Assembly: GCA_018303445.1 (NCBI GenBank)
Contig: JAGVYE010000050.1
Span: 1-40,624, forward strand
Length of the DNA: 40,624 nt
From: Candidatus Woesearchaeota archaeon
GTDB lineage: Archaea > Nanobdellota > Nanobdellia > Woesearchaeales > GW2011-AR9
Direction: 5' to 3'
Shown piece after piece: positions 1-7,394 of this stretch. Position 1 is the first letter of the stretch. Each line of letters begins with the position of its first letter. The notes under the pieces are model-generated. The model saw only the letters and a list, made by a program, of their open reading frames with translations, ran no database searches and was not told where the DNA came from. Made by a program: the position numbers and the translations under genes.

Positions 1-32
1 CACGCCAGAGCTTTTCTTCCTAGATAGGGAAT

Positions 33-85
33 CCTCGCTCCGTAGCGAAGCGGAGGAGTTGCCCCGCAGGGCAACCCTTTAGGGT
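33..85. repeat. cluster of three small hairpins
   Basis: Three adjacent inverted repeats are visible: CTCCG/CGGAG (38-42 with 51-55), GTTGCCC/GGGCAAC with a CGCA loop (58-64 with 69-75) and ACCCT/AGGGT (74-78 with 81-85). They are G+C rich in an A+T rich setting and lie at the 3' end of the minus-strand HAD gene, overlapping its stop codon. They could act as a terminator or RNA-stabilising structure, or be a REP-like repeat. The structure is seen; the role is inferred. Confidence 0.5.
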
Positions 86-648
86 GAGGAGGATGTCAAT
101 TTTGTTCTCAGAAAAAGCTTTTTCTCCAATGCTCGAAGGAAAATAATGAATACAGGCGCTTTTTCCCCCCCATAGTAAAAAGAATAAGGTTCAATGAGAA
201 AGCGATGGTTAATCCCTCCCTGCAAGGCGCCCCATAAATCAACAATAAGCCTATCACCAATCATGGCGGTATTCTCTCCAGCAGCTTTAAAGTGTTCAAT
301 AATAGAACGAAAGCTGTGTGGTGCAGGTTTGTCATTTTCTTGGGAGATATAAACATTGACGTCAGGAAGCATTTGTTGTATTTCTTCTCTTCTTTTTGCG
401 GTACAGTTGGAAAGCAAAGCCACGTGAAATGATTTTGTCAGTTCTTTTAGCAGAGTTCGTGTTTTTTCTTCAACACGATCGTGGTATGCAGTAAGGGTGT
501 CGTCAACATCAAAAATAAGCAGCTTTACTCCTTTTCTGGCAAGTGTTTCGTAAGGGATGTTATATACAGATTTATATCTTTCTACAGCGAGGGAAGTTTT
601 GTATTTCCAGCTCTCTTTCCAAAATTTGAAATAGGCTCTAATATTCAT
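79..648 (-). CDS. HAD-superfamily phosphatase, YqeG/HAD-IIIA-like
   Basis: A 189-residue soluble protein with all four HAD motifs. Motif I is DVDDT at residues 47-51 (nucleophile Asp47, acid/base Asp49), motif II is Ser80 in LLSN, motif III is Lys107 in the KPAP sequence, and motif IV is GDRLIVD at 131-137 with Asp132 and Asp137. The length and the short cap-less layout fit the YqeG-type HAD-IIIA phosphatases, which hydrolyse small phosphoesters; the substrate cannot be told from sequence. The ATG start is preceded by a purine-rich GGAAAAAAGAGA stretch. A T/A-rich box at about 694-702 could serve both this gene and the tRNA gene on the other strand. No operon partner is seen inside the window. 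Confidence 0.85.
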   Translation of the reverse strand: MNIRAYFKFWKESWKYKTSLAVERYKSVYNIPYETLARKGVKLLIFDVDDTLTAYHDRVEEKTRTLLKELTKSFHVALLSNCTAKRREEIQQMLPDVNVYISQENDKPAPHSFRSIIEHFKAAGENTAMIGDRLIVDLWGALQGGINHRFLIEPYSFYYGGEKAPVFIIFLRALEKKLFLRTKLTSSSP

Positions 649-693
649 AGTTATCTCTTTTTTCCTTTGAGATTGCTAATTTAGTGCGTAATG

Positions 694-702
694 TTTAAAA
701 AT
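694..702 (+). promoter_or_regulatory. TATA box for tRNA-Ile
   Basis: TTTAAAAAT is centred about 28 nt before the first tRNA base, the usual archaeal spacing. Its reverse complement is also TATA-like and lies about 50 nt from the start of the divergent HAD gene, so the box may work both ways. Confidence 0.5.
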
Positions 703-764
703 GATTCCTTTTTTAATTAGAGCAAGGCCTCGTAGCTTAGCCTGGCTTGAGCGCACGACTGATA

Positions 765-802
765 TCTTGGCGGAGTAAAATCTTATAATGCCAAGGACTG
801 AC
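765..802 (+). other. tRNA-Ile intron 1 (position 37/38)
   Basis: A 38-nt intron at the canonical anticodon-loop site. CTTGGC (766-771) pairs with GCCAAG (790-795) to form the intron stem. The central four-base helix of a strict bulge-helix-bulge is poor here, so the motif appears relaxed, and the exact cut could move by a base or two. Every choice I tried keeps the anticodon GAU. Confidence 0.75.
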
Positions 803-818
803 ATCGTGAGGTCCCCAG

Positions 819-908
819 CAAACTTTTGGCGACGCAAAAGTTTGATAAAAAGTCACTCTGGTGGGGCATAAAGTCCCACGACATACGAAATGCCAAGAGT
901 TTGGGGAA
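819..908 (+). other. tRNA-Ile intron 2 (T arm, position 53/54)
   Basis: A 90-nt intron between G53 and T54. It shows a good bulge-helix-bulge core: central helix CCCC (813-816) with GGGG (903-906), bulges AG|C (817-819) and AA|T (907-909) cut after the second base, and an inner stem of about 12 bp from 820-831 with 891-902. Only the outer exon helix is weak. The intron also holds a GTGGG/CCCAC hairpin (861-865 with 875-879). Confidence 0.85.
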
Positions 909-942
909 TTCAAATCTGGGCGGGGCCATTTTATTCTTTTCT

Positions 943-1062
943 CACAGGCCGATGCTTTAAAGAAAGCGGTACGCGTACCATGCATATACCATCCGAACCT
1001 TACCAGTATAGCGTTGATGGTCTGAGACAACCTGTCGAAGCGATACGATCCGCGTACTCAAA
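943..1062 (+). other. possible structured RNA after the tRNA
   Basis: A G+C-enriched stretch without a credible ORF holds several small hairpins: GCTTT/AAAGC (954-958 with 963-967), the palindrome GGTACGCGTACC (968-979), TATAC/GTATA around 985-1010, and GACA-ACC-TGTC (1025-1035). The strings CATCCGAAC and AGCGTTGATGGT faintly recall loop C and helix V of 5S rRNA, but the spacing is short and I find no proper closing helix. It may be a small non-coding RNA, a degenerate RNA gene or nothing. Confidence 0.2.
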
Positions 1063-1090
1063 TTGATTCTTATATTTCTTGGAGATATTT

Positions 1091-1099
1091 TTTAAATAG
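1091..1099 (+). promoter_or_regulatory. TATA box, leaderless promoter
   Basis: TTTAAATAG is centred 25 nt before the ATG at 1119, with no Shine-Dalgarno sequence in between. This points to a leaderless transcript. Confidence 0.6.
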
Positions 1100-1118
1100 G
1101 CCCTTCTTCGACGGTTAT

Positions 1119-1574
1119 ATGTACGAACGACTGCAAGGGTATCAATCTATAGATCGGTTAATGGAAGAACAAAAAGATTTTGTACGAGAGGGGCTTAATG
1201 ATTTTCCTTTTTATACTGGTCTTGTAAGAGCCTTAAAAGGGAATCGTAGATCTTATGCTGTAGGAATATTCGTGTCTCCTAGAAAGGAAAAGATGCTTCG
1301 TTATATGTCGCGTAATGATTCCGAGGGGCGAATTACAGAAATTGTTCATTGCACTGAAGAAGAACCGGATTTCGCTCTGATAGTCAATGAAGATTCATTA
1401 TTAAAGATTTGTGGTAATGCGGATATCATTAGAAAAAAAATTGAAGAAAGAGATTTTACTGAGCTCAAGAAATATGTTTTTCCTCTTCCCCGTTCTCGAA
1501 CACGCGACATTTTTGAATTTGCAAGATTAGCGCGTTTACTTCCCGCACTTCTTCGTCATTATTGTTCTGTATAA
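1119..1574 (+). CDS. hypothetical protein, 151 aa
   Basis: A soluble, charged protein that I do not recognise. It has no signal peptide, membrane segment or Cys motif. The N-terminal 35 residues look helical and acidic, the middle has alternating hydrophobic residues that suggest beta strands, and the C-terminus (residues 122-148) is basic with an amphipathic Arg/Leu-rich helix. A TATA box 25 nt before the ATG supports this start and a leaderless mRNA. It stands alone between the tRNA and the lipoprotein gene. It is probably a real gene because of its promoter and open frame. Confidence 0.65.
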   Translation: MYERLQGYQSIDRLMEEQKDFVREGLNDFPFYTGLVRALKGNRRSYAVGIFVSPRKEKMLRYMSRNDSEGRITEIVHCTEEEPDFALIVNEDSLLKICGNADIIRKKIEERDFTELKKYVFPLPRSRTRDIFEFARLARLLPALLRHYCSV

Positions 1575-1657
1575 GTCATTTTCTCAATAATATCTATTAT
1601 CTTATTGATAATTTTCTAACATCAATTACTAACAATATATTTCTTTGTCTCTAAATC

Positions 1658-1666
1658 TTTAAATAC
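1658..1666 (+). promoter_or_regulatory. TATA box for the lipoprotein gene
   Basis: TTTAAATAC lies about 60 nt before the start codon. The start has a strong G-rich ribosome site (seven G's at 1705-1711), so a leadered transcript is likely. This promoter may also drive the next gene. Confidence 0.45.
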
Positions 1667-1721
1667 GGGTTGTCATTCTGGAATACTCACTATAATTTTA
1701 CAGAGGGGGGGTGTATTAATT

Positions 1722-2837
1722 ATGAAAAGAGTGATGATGAGTTTACTAGCTTTAATTTTTATTATCTTTGTTGTGGGTTGTGTAGATTACAAAGCGTATG
1801 ATTTACAGAAGTCTTCCGCTGATGATAATGATTTAGTGAATGAAATTGCGGAAATAGAAAAAGAATTAGCTGGTCAAGATTCTAATGGTGCTGTGGAGGG
1901 AAGTGCTGAAGAAATTGATGATAAAGAAGTAGTATCTGAAAACAAGTCTGAAAATGTTTCTGATGGGGTTGAAGGTGTTGTTGTTGAAGAAGTTGCGTTG
2001 CCTGAATTGCAAGATGGGGGGGATAGTGGGAATAGTAAGGAAATAGAAAAAGCCGATAAAGAAAAAGAGATAGAAGAAAGTGTTCTCACTCTTTCTGTGA
2101 AAGAGAATGATTTCATAAAACTAAGTCCCAAGATTGTTGATCCTGATGATGATCCTATTACTTTTACTTTCAGTAAACCATTAAATGAGAAAGGAGAATG
2201 GAAAACAAATTATGGTGATGCCGGAGAGTATGTTGTCACCTTACGGGCTACAGATGGAAAGCTTAGTACAGAAAAGAAAATAAAAATTGTTGTAGAGCGA
2301 GTAAATGTTCCGCCAAAAATCGGAGTTCTCAGCGATATAACAGCAAAAGAAGGCCAGGTGATAAAATTTCAGCCTAATGTGACAGATCCTAATAAAGATC
2401 CTGTTACTGTTGTTGTCTCCGATCCGCTTAAAAATGGAATGTGGGAAACAGATCATACCAGTGCAGGAGAGTATAATCTTCGGGTTACGGCCAGTGATGG
2501 GGAGTTGGAAAGCGCCGCAACGTTTAAACTTACGGTTGTTGACGTGAATCAAGTTCCGGTCATTAAGAATGTTGCAGAAAACCTCTCTGTTAAAGAAGGT
2601 GATGTAGTAATGATTAAACCTCAAGTCACAGATCTTGATGAAGATAAAATTAATCTCACCATCAGTGATCCTGTAGGCAATGGCGGGGTTTGGGAAACAA
2701 GCTTTACAGATCATGGAGATTATGTCGTGACGGTTACGGCAAGCGATGGGAAAGGGAGTGTAAGCAAGCGCGTGCGTCTTGTCGTTGAGGATGTCAACAA
2801 GCCACCGGAAATTGTTGATGTGAAACTAAGCAACTAA
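1722..2837 (+). CDS. lipoprotein with Ig/cadherin-like repeats
   Basis: 371 residues. The first 20 form a lipoprotein signal peptide ending in VVGC, with Cys20 as the expected lipidated residue. An acidic, low-complexity linker (about 30-115) follows. Three repeats of about 84 residues make up the rest (about 120-205, 206-290, 291-366). Each begins with a KE/G-x-V/F-I/K segment, contains a DPD/DxD calcium-type turn, a conserved W-x-T (WKT, WET), then a G-Y/D-Y-V-V/L beta strand and an ASDG or TDGK turn. They resemble cadherin/PKD-type beta-sandwich domains. A surface adhesion or structural role is inferred. The next gene, starting 43 nt downstream, is built from the same repeats. Confidence 0.85.
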   Translation: MKRVMMSLLALIFIIFVVGCVDYKAYDLQKSSADDNDLVNEIAEIEKELAGQDSNGAVEGSAEEIDDKEVVSENKSENVSDGVEGVVVEEVALPELQDGGDSGNSKEIEKADKEKEIEESVLTLSVKENDFIKLSPKIVDPDDDPITFTFSKPLNEKGEWKTNYGDAGEYVVTLRATDGKLSTEKKIKIVVERVNVPPKIGVLSDITAKEGQVIKFQPNVTDPNKDPVTVVVSDPLKNGMWETDHTSAGEYNLRVTASDGELESAATFKLTVVDVNQVPVIKNVAENLSVKEGDVVMIKPQVTDLDEDKINLTISDPVGNGGVWETSFTDHGDYVVTVTASDGKGSVSKRVRLVVEDVNKPPEIVDVKLSN

Positions 2838-2880
2838 GTTTCGTCTCTTTTCTTTTTTTTACTTAAGGAGATTGGGAAGC

Positions 2881-5199
2881 ATGAGAAAGCTACGACAAAA
2901 AGTGCTGATAGGATTGGTTTTTCTTCTAATTTTGATCCCTATGATCTTGGCGGCTACACGGACCTTTCATGTGCAGGAAACTGATTTTGTTAAAATTGTC
3001 CCCAAAGCCATAGACCTAGATTATGATGCCGTGGTTTTCAACTTTTCTGAGCCATTAGATGAAAAGGGAGAGTGGCAAACAACGTATGATGATGAAGGGG
3101 AATATGAAATAGAAATTCTGGCCTCTGATGGCAAGGATACATCTAAAGAGAAAGTACGGTTAATTGTCAGTAATAAAAACCAGCCTCCCGTGATAAAAGA
3201 AAAGCTGTTGATGATGAAAGAATCGCAAGTGGTTGATCTGCGGGAAATAGTGGATGATCCTGATGGCGACGTTTTAAAATTTGAATTTAAAGAGCCTTTT
3301 AACCAAGAAGGGAGGTGGAACACGACATATGATGATGAAGGGCTCCACTTAGCAGAATTTACTGTTTCCGACGGCGAATTTACTGTTCCTGCCAGAGTAG
3401 AAATAACAGTTCTTGATACTAATAAGCCTCCGATGATTAAAGATGCTTTTTCCCTCGATTCAATAGTTCCTATTAAAGAAGGAGAAACACTTAAATTTTT
3501 TGTCGAGGCTCTTGATGAAGATCTCCTTCAATATGAATGGCTTTTCGATGGCGTGAAAATAGCTGAAGTAGAAAAGGGAGAAATCTATTTTGACTTCAAT
3601 ACAAGCGGCAAACATTTCTTAGAATTAAATGTAAGCGATCCTTTTCACACTACTTTAAAGCAATGGAACGTGGAGGTAAAAAATGTTAATCGTCGCCCTG
3701 CATTAACTCTCATCCCCGTTACTGTTAATGAAGGAGAGGAAGTCGTTCTGGACCTTCCCAGAAAGGATGCAGATGGCGATGAATTAAATTATATTTTTCA
3801 AAAACCATTTAATGATGCAGGACGGTGGTTGACAACGTATAACGATGCCGGAACCTATAACCTGACGGTTAAGGCATCAGATGGCGAACTCGAAATTAAA
3901 GATATTTTTGAAGTTATGGTTTTGGATGTTGACAGAGTTCCAACGCTCGAAGTGCCGGGAAAGCTTGTTGCGAATGAAGGAGAAAAAATATCTTTCATTA
4001 TTCTTGCTCAGGACCCTGATAATGACAGCCTGAACATTTCTGTTTATAATATGCCTGCAGAAGCCAGGCTTGACAGTAAAAATAAGACTTTCATTTGGAC
4101 ACCTTCTTTTGATACTATTAAGCGAAAGGAGAATATTCTGACTAATATTCTCAATGCCCTGCGGCTGGAACGATTTTTCTTAGAAAAAGATGCTCTGAAC
4201 TTAAGAGTTGAAGCGTGTGGCAAGAAACTTTGCACTGAACGGAAGGTTGAACTTATAGTGCATAATGTAAATCGTCGGCCAGTTTTCAACATTGTGGAAA
4301 ATTTTACGGTGCGGGAAACGGAAACGGTCTCTCTTTCTGGTGTTCGTATTGATGATGCGGATAATGATCTGGTGCGTCTTACTTTTACCTCACCATTAGG
4401 GAAACGATCCGGAAAGTGGCGTACAACATATAATGATGCAGGGGTGTATACTTCGTATCTTACAGCGAGTGATGGGCAATTAAGCGAAACGAAACCAGTC
4501 GTTATTCAGGTACAAAATGTTGACAGACCTCCTTCTTTGAAAGTCTCTGACGAGAAGCTGCTGGTTAATGAAGGCGAAGAATTTGTTATTAAAGTTACCG
4601 CTTCTGACATTGACAACACCACGGTAAATCTGACGGTGGCGAATTTACTTCCTGGAGCATCGTTCCGCGAGGGGATTTTCTCCTGGACGCCGCCTTTCGA
4701 TTTTGTCGAAAATAAATCTGCGGGCATTGTGGCAAGAATCTTGCGTGAATTGCCTTCCTTCAATCGGTGGTTTAGCCAAGATGAAGCTTCTTTGTGGATA
4801 GAGTTTATTGCTTCTGATGCCGACTTTAATGTCATTCATCCCGTGAAAATAACGGTGAAAGATGTGAACCGCAAACCACAATTCCAGTCTTTAACTCCAG
4901 CAAGGATCATTAATACCCAGATAAATGAACCGGTTTTGTTTCAAGTGGAAGTCGCTGATCTGGATCAAGATGCCTTATCTTATCGCTGGATTTTTGGCGT
5001 GGGAGAGCCGAGGATTAAAGGCACTAAGGCCGTAGAACGAGTTTTTGTTACTCCTGGCACAAAAAAAGTGAGTGTTATCGTTAGTGATGGCCTCGATAGC
5101 GTCCGCACTACTTGGACCGTAAATGTCTTGCCAGAAGAAGCGGGAAAAGATGTTTCATTAGGACCGCCTGTTTTTGATGTATATGTCGTGGAAGGGTAA
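2881..5199 (+). CDS. secreted multi-repeat Ig/cadherin-like protein
   Basis: 772 residues from the ATG at 2881. An in-frame TTG at 2872 also exists, but AAGGAG at 2865-2870 sits 10 nt before the ATG and only 1 nt before the TTG, which favours the ATG. The N-terminus is a signal peptide (MRKLRQKVLIG then a hydrophobic core ending near AAT). The remainder is about eight or nine beta-sandwich repeats. Several carry the same WxTTYxDxGxY signature as the upstream lipoprotein, and two longer ones contain an FxWTPxFD motif typical of putative Ig (He_PIG-like) domains. No C-terminal anchor is seen, so it may be released or held by a partner, for instance the lipoprotein. Likely cotranscribed with it. 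Confidence 0.85.
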   Translation: MRKLRQKVLIGLVFLLILIPMILAATRTFHVQETDFVKIVPKAIDLDYDAVVFNFSEPLDEKGEWQTTYDDEGEYEIEILASDGKDTSKEKVRLIVSNKNQPPVIKEKLLMMKESQVVDLREIVDDPDGDVLKFEFKEPFNQEGRWNTTYDDEGLHLAEFTVSDGEFTVPARVEITVLDTNKPPMIKDAFSLDSIVPIKEGETLKFFVEALDEDLLQYEWLFDGVKIAEVEKGEIYFDFNTSGKHFLELNVSDPFHTTLKQWNVEVKNVNRRPALTLIPVTVNEGEEVVLDLPRKDADGDELNYIFQKPFNDAGRWLTTYNDAGTYNLTVKASDGELEIKDIFEVMVLDVDRVPTLEVPGKLVANEGEKISFIILAQDPDNDSLNISVYNMPAEARLDSKNKTFIWTPSFDTIKRKENILTNILNALRLERFFLEKDALNLRVEACGKKLCTERKVELIVHNVNRRPVFNIVENFTVRETETVSLSGVRIDDADNDLVRLTFTSPLGKRSGKWRTTYNDAGVYTSYLTASDGQLSETKPVVIQVQNVDRPPSLKVSDEKLLVNEGEEFVIKVTASDIDNTTVNLTVANLLPGASFREGIFSWTPPFDFVENKSAGIVARILRELPSFNRWFSQDEASLWIEFIASDADFNVIHPVKITVKDVNRKPQFQSLTPARIINTQINEPVLFQVEVADLDQDALSYRWIFGVGEPRIKGTKAVERVFVTPGTKKVSVIVSDGLDSVRTTWTVNVLPEEAGKDVSLGPPVFDVYVVEG

Positions 5200-5241
5200 G
5201 TTTTTATATTATTGGAGATTTAACAAAATATTTATTTAGTG

Positions 5242-5319
5242 ATGACTTCTGAAAAACAGCAAAATCCACATTGGCAACAGTATCGGGATTATATTAGTGG
5301 TTTTATCGAAAAAGTATAA
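5242..5319 (+). other. 25-codon ORF, possible true 5' end of next gene
   Basis: An ATG at 5242 opens a 25-residue frame beginning MTSEKQQNPHW and stopping at 5319. TTTTTATATTA at 5202-5212 is a plausible TATA box. Removing one A from the A5 run near 5310-5314 would join this peptide in frame to the 130-aa gene and give about 148 residues. It is either a tiny leader ORF or the detached start of the next gene. Confidence 0.35.
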
Positions 5320-5689
5320 AAACCATAGAATATTTGTATATAAGATGGGATTGTATTCAAAACTTAGGCAAATAGGGCATGGTAGATTAGAATCATTACG
5401 TAGGGCAATAGGATATCGTGTTCAAAATACAATGCCCTTTCCATCTCATGAGCCAATAGAACTCCAAATCGAGGAACATTTATCGAGCTTAGAAGATTTA
5501 GTAAAGCCTAAATATAGGCCACAGGGAACTGAATTAAGCGAACCTATAAAGAGGGAACAAATAGATCATCTAGTGGGATACCTCGATTCACAATTACGAT
5601 GGGATGACAAAAAAAGATTCTCGGCAGCCCAAATTAAAAGATATGAAATACTTTTGGAACGACTTGCAGGTATATATTCAGAAGAGTAG
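5297..5689 (+). CDS. hypothetical protein, 130 aa (start uncertain)
   Basis: A basic, helical soluble protein that I do not recognise. As drawn it opens with GTG at 5297, which has no ribosome site and overlaps the preceding 25-codon ORF. The next in-frame ATG (5344) would lose 15 residues. The upstream peptide reads smoothly into this frame after a one-base deletion in a short A run, so the natural N-terminus may be MTSEKQQ. The C-terminal 50 residues (EPIKREQIDHL onward) look like a helical hairpin with charged faces. No enzyme motif, signal peptide or metal site is visible. Confidence 0.5.
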   Translation: MVLSKKYKNHRIFVYKMGLYSKLRQIGHGRLESLRRAIGYRVQNTMPFPSHEPIELQIEEHLSSLEDLVKPKYRPQGTELSEPIKREQIDHLVGYLDSQLRWDDKKRFSAAQIKRYEILLERLAGIYSEE

Positions 5690-5818
5690 TTCTCTTAGAC
5701 TTCTGAAAATTGTGGATAAATAAGCATTGTTAACTCTGAAGATGCTAATTTCTTTAATAAAACAAATAAAAAAAAGAAAAACTAAGAAAAGATGTTTAAG
5801 CATAATTTTAGAATCGTA

Positions 5819-6004
5819 CTAAAACTTCTTTCTTTTTGCGTAACATTCTCTGCAGAACACAGGCTTGCCTTCCTGAGGCTTAAAAGGCACTTGACAATCC
5901 TTTCCACAGTCTGAGCACGTTGCATCATGCATTTCTCGTGGTCCAAAATCTCTTCGCGGGCCGCCGCCAGAAAAGCGTCCACCGCCGCGGTTAAAATCTC
6001 CCAT
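5819..6004 (-). CDS. CxxC-x17-CxxC zinc-ribbon protein, 61 aa
   Basis: Small basic protein with a Gly/Arg-rich head (RGGGRFSGGGPRR, residues 6-18) and a zinc ribbon: Cys30-x2-Cys33, then 17 residues, then Cys51-x2-Cys54, ending KRKKF. The VPF and KPVFCRECY elements are typical of the short CxxC-x17-CxxC family found in archaea and candidate bacterial phyla. The RGG-like head suggests RNA or nucleic acid binding, but no function is established here. I start at the ATG at 6004 rather than one nine codons upstream, because GGAGGG lies at a good distance before it. A single-gene unit. Confidence 0.8.
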   Translation of the reverse strand: MGDFNRGGGRFSGGGPRRDFGPREMHDATCSDCGKDCQVPFKPQEGKPVFCRECYAKRKKF

Positions 6005-6188
6005 ATTTTTTCCCTCCAATAATATTTTCATAAAAAAGAAAACTGATTAAGCTTTCATTTTTATGTTTTTTATAGATAAATGGCGTTTTATTTAAAAGTC
6101 TTGTGCTGCAACTCTAAAATTAGAGTGAAAATGGGCTTATTAGACTTTGACCTCAAAATGGCGATTCTGTAGTCACTATAAAGTAATA

Positions 6189-6198
6189 TTTATAAATA
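6189..6198 (+). promoter_or_regulatory. TATA box for the kinase gene
   Basis: TTTATAAATA is centred about 25 nt before the ATG at 6219. This spacing decides the start: an upstream in-frame ATG at 6147 would lie before the promoter. Confidence 0.6.
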
Positions 6199-6218
6199 AA
6201 ACTAACTTTTTCAGTCTA

Positions 6219-7379
6219 ATGGCAGTTATCGAATTTCCTCAAAAGTTGTATTTTGATGAGAGAAGGCCCCTGAGAGTTGAGCGGAAGAGTACAGGTAATA
6301 GCCTCTATCGGGCTTTTTGTTCTTCTGATGGTCCTTTGACACTTGGCGCTTCTCCTGATGCGGCACTGAAATTAGTAAAAATTACGGAAAGTCTAAATCT
6401 CGCTGCAGCGACACCAAGAACAGTTTCTGTTTCTTATGTCGGTGGGAATGAAATTAAAGTTGATGGATTTAGAAGCGTAGAAGTCTTGGATCCTCAAGCT
6501 TTGTTTCAATTACAGCGTGTCTTTCGGCAAAATTTCTTTATGCACGAGACTAAAAGTTGTGCCTATCTCGTCCAGCCATATTCTTCTTCAGAATCTGATG
6601 ATGTTCCTTTTATCTTGAAGAATAATACTTTGTATGGTACAGTTATTACAAAATGGCTTCCAGGCAAAGATGTTGATGACCTTCTTACCGGGGGCATACC
6701 TCTCTACGACACTATTCTCCTTGCCGCTGAAGCGGGAAGAGGGCTGCTTCATTTACATAAAATGCGTATTGCTCATCGTGATGTTAAGCCAAATAATCTA
6801 TTGTGCGTCCCGATTTCTGATTTAAAAGAAGAACTTGCTTTTGCGGAACGAAAAGGACGAGGTGTAACTATTGATCTTGATTTCAGTTTTCCTCTTCAAG
6901 GGTATTCTTGCTCTCCTGAAGCGCCTCCTGATGTAAAAAATCTCCTCTTCGAAAATGTTGAATTTTCTTTAGGGCTGGTATTTGGAACTATTGAGTATGA
7001 GTCGCCGGAACAAGCACGGGGAGGAGCCTTAGACGAAAGAACAGACATTTTCTCTTACGGGCAACTCGTGCATGAATTAGTGACGGGAGAATACCTTTTT
7101 TCTCGTCGTATGAGCAGAAACATCCTTCAAAATTACATTAGTGTATTGCCAGAGATTGATGTACAAGATTTTCTTACCGCTTCGTTTGGCCGCCTTTCTC
7201 CTTTTTTCCCTCCTCTTCTTTTAAACTCCTTTTTTTTCCATCTCTGGGAGACACTCCGTCCGAAACGCGAAAACCGAGGGAAAATTGAACCTCTCATCTC
7301 TGATTTGGAACGACTAGCGATGGAAGCGCCTTCAGAACTTAGGGTAAGAAATACTTTTCCTTATTTAGAACAGCAGTAA
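6219..7379 (+). CDS. Hanks-type protein kinase
   Basis: 386 residues from the ATG placed 25 nt after the TATA box. The kinase core is clear: Lys51 in an ALK motif resembling VAIK, a hinge region after VITKWLPG, the catalytic loop HRDVKPNN at 186-193 with Asp188 and Asn193, a metal-binding DLD at 219-221 in place of DFG, SPE at 262-264 in place of APE, and a D-x-FSYG segment matching the helix F aspartate. A classic glycine-rich loop is not obvious. The residues needed for catalysis are present, so it is probably active on Ser/Thr, with an atypical activation segment. No membrane segment or sensor domain is seen. It ends 15 nt from the convergent FlaJ-like gene. Confidence 0.85.
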   Translation: MAVIEFPQKLYFDERRPLRVERKSTGNSLYRAFCSSDGPLTLGASPDAALKLVKITESLNLAAATPRTVSVSYVGGNEIKVDGFRSVEVLDPQALFQLQRVFRQNFFMHETKSCAYLVQPYSSSESDDVPFILKNNTLYGTVITKWLPGKDVDDLLTGGIPLYDTILLAAEAGRGLLHLHKMRIAHRDVKPNNLLCVPISDLKEELAFAERKGRGVTIDLDFSFPLQGYSCSPEAPPDVKNLLFENVEFSLGLVFGTIEYESPEQARGGALDERTDIFSYGQLVHELVTGEYLFSRRMSRNILQNYISVLPEIDVQDFLTASFGRLSPFFPPLLLNSFFFHLWETLRPKRENRGKIEPLISDLERLAMEAPSELRVRNTFPYLEQQ

Positions 7380-7394
7380 AATTGAGTCCTTATT

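Larger units (their letters stand above)
726..928 (+). tRNA. tRNA-Ile(GAU) with two introns
   Basis: Removing 765-802 and 819-908 leaves a complete cloverleaf. The acceptor arm is GGCCTCG (726-732) with CGGGGCC (921-927), including one G-U pair. The D stem is GCTT/GAGC, the anticodon stem CACGA/TCGTG with loop CTGATAA (anticodon GAU), and the T arm CCCAG-TTCAAAT-CTGGG. The discriminator is A928 and CCA is not encoded. A T-rich stretch follows as a likely terminator. The CTGATAA loop and A73 fit isoleucine. The gene is interrupted at the canonical 37/38 site and again between G53 and T54 in the T arm, so it yields no tRNA unless both introns are spliced. Confidence 0.9.

Noticed and set aside
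737-1030. 97-codon minus-strand open frame
   Set aside because: It lies entirely over the antisense of the tRNA-Ile gene and the following structured stretch, and has no ribosome site.
978-1060. 5S rRNA gene
   Set aside because: Only two short words match; the distance between them is about 7 nt too short and no closing helix I can be formed.
2872-2880. TTG start for the secreted repeat protein
   Set aside because: The ribosome site is one base away from it, but correctly spaced for the ATG at 2881.
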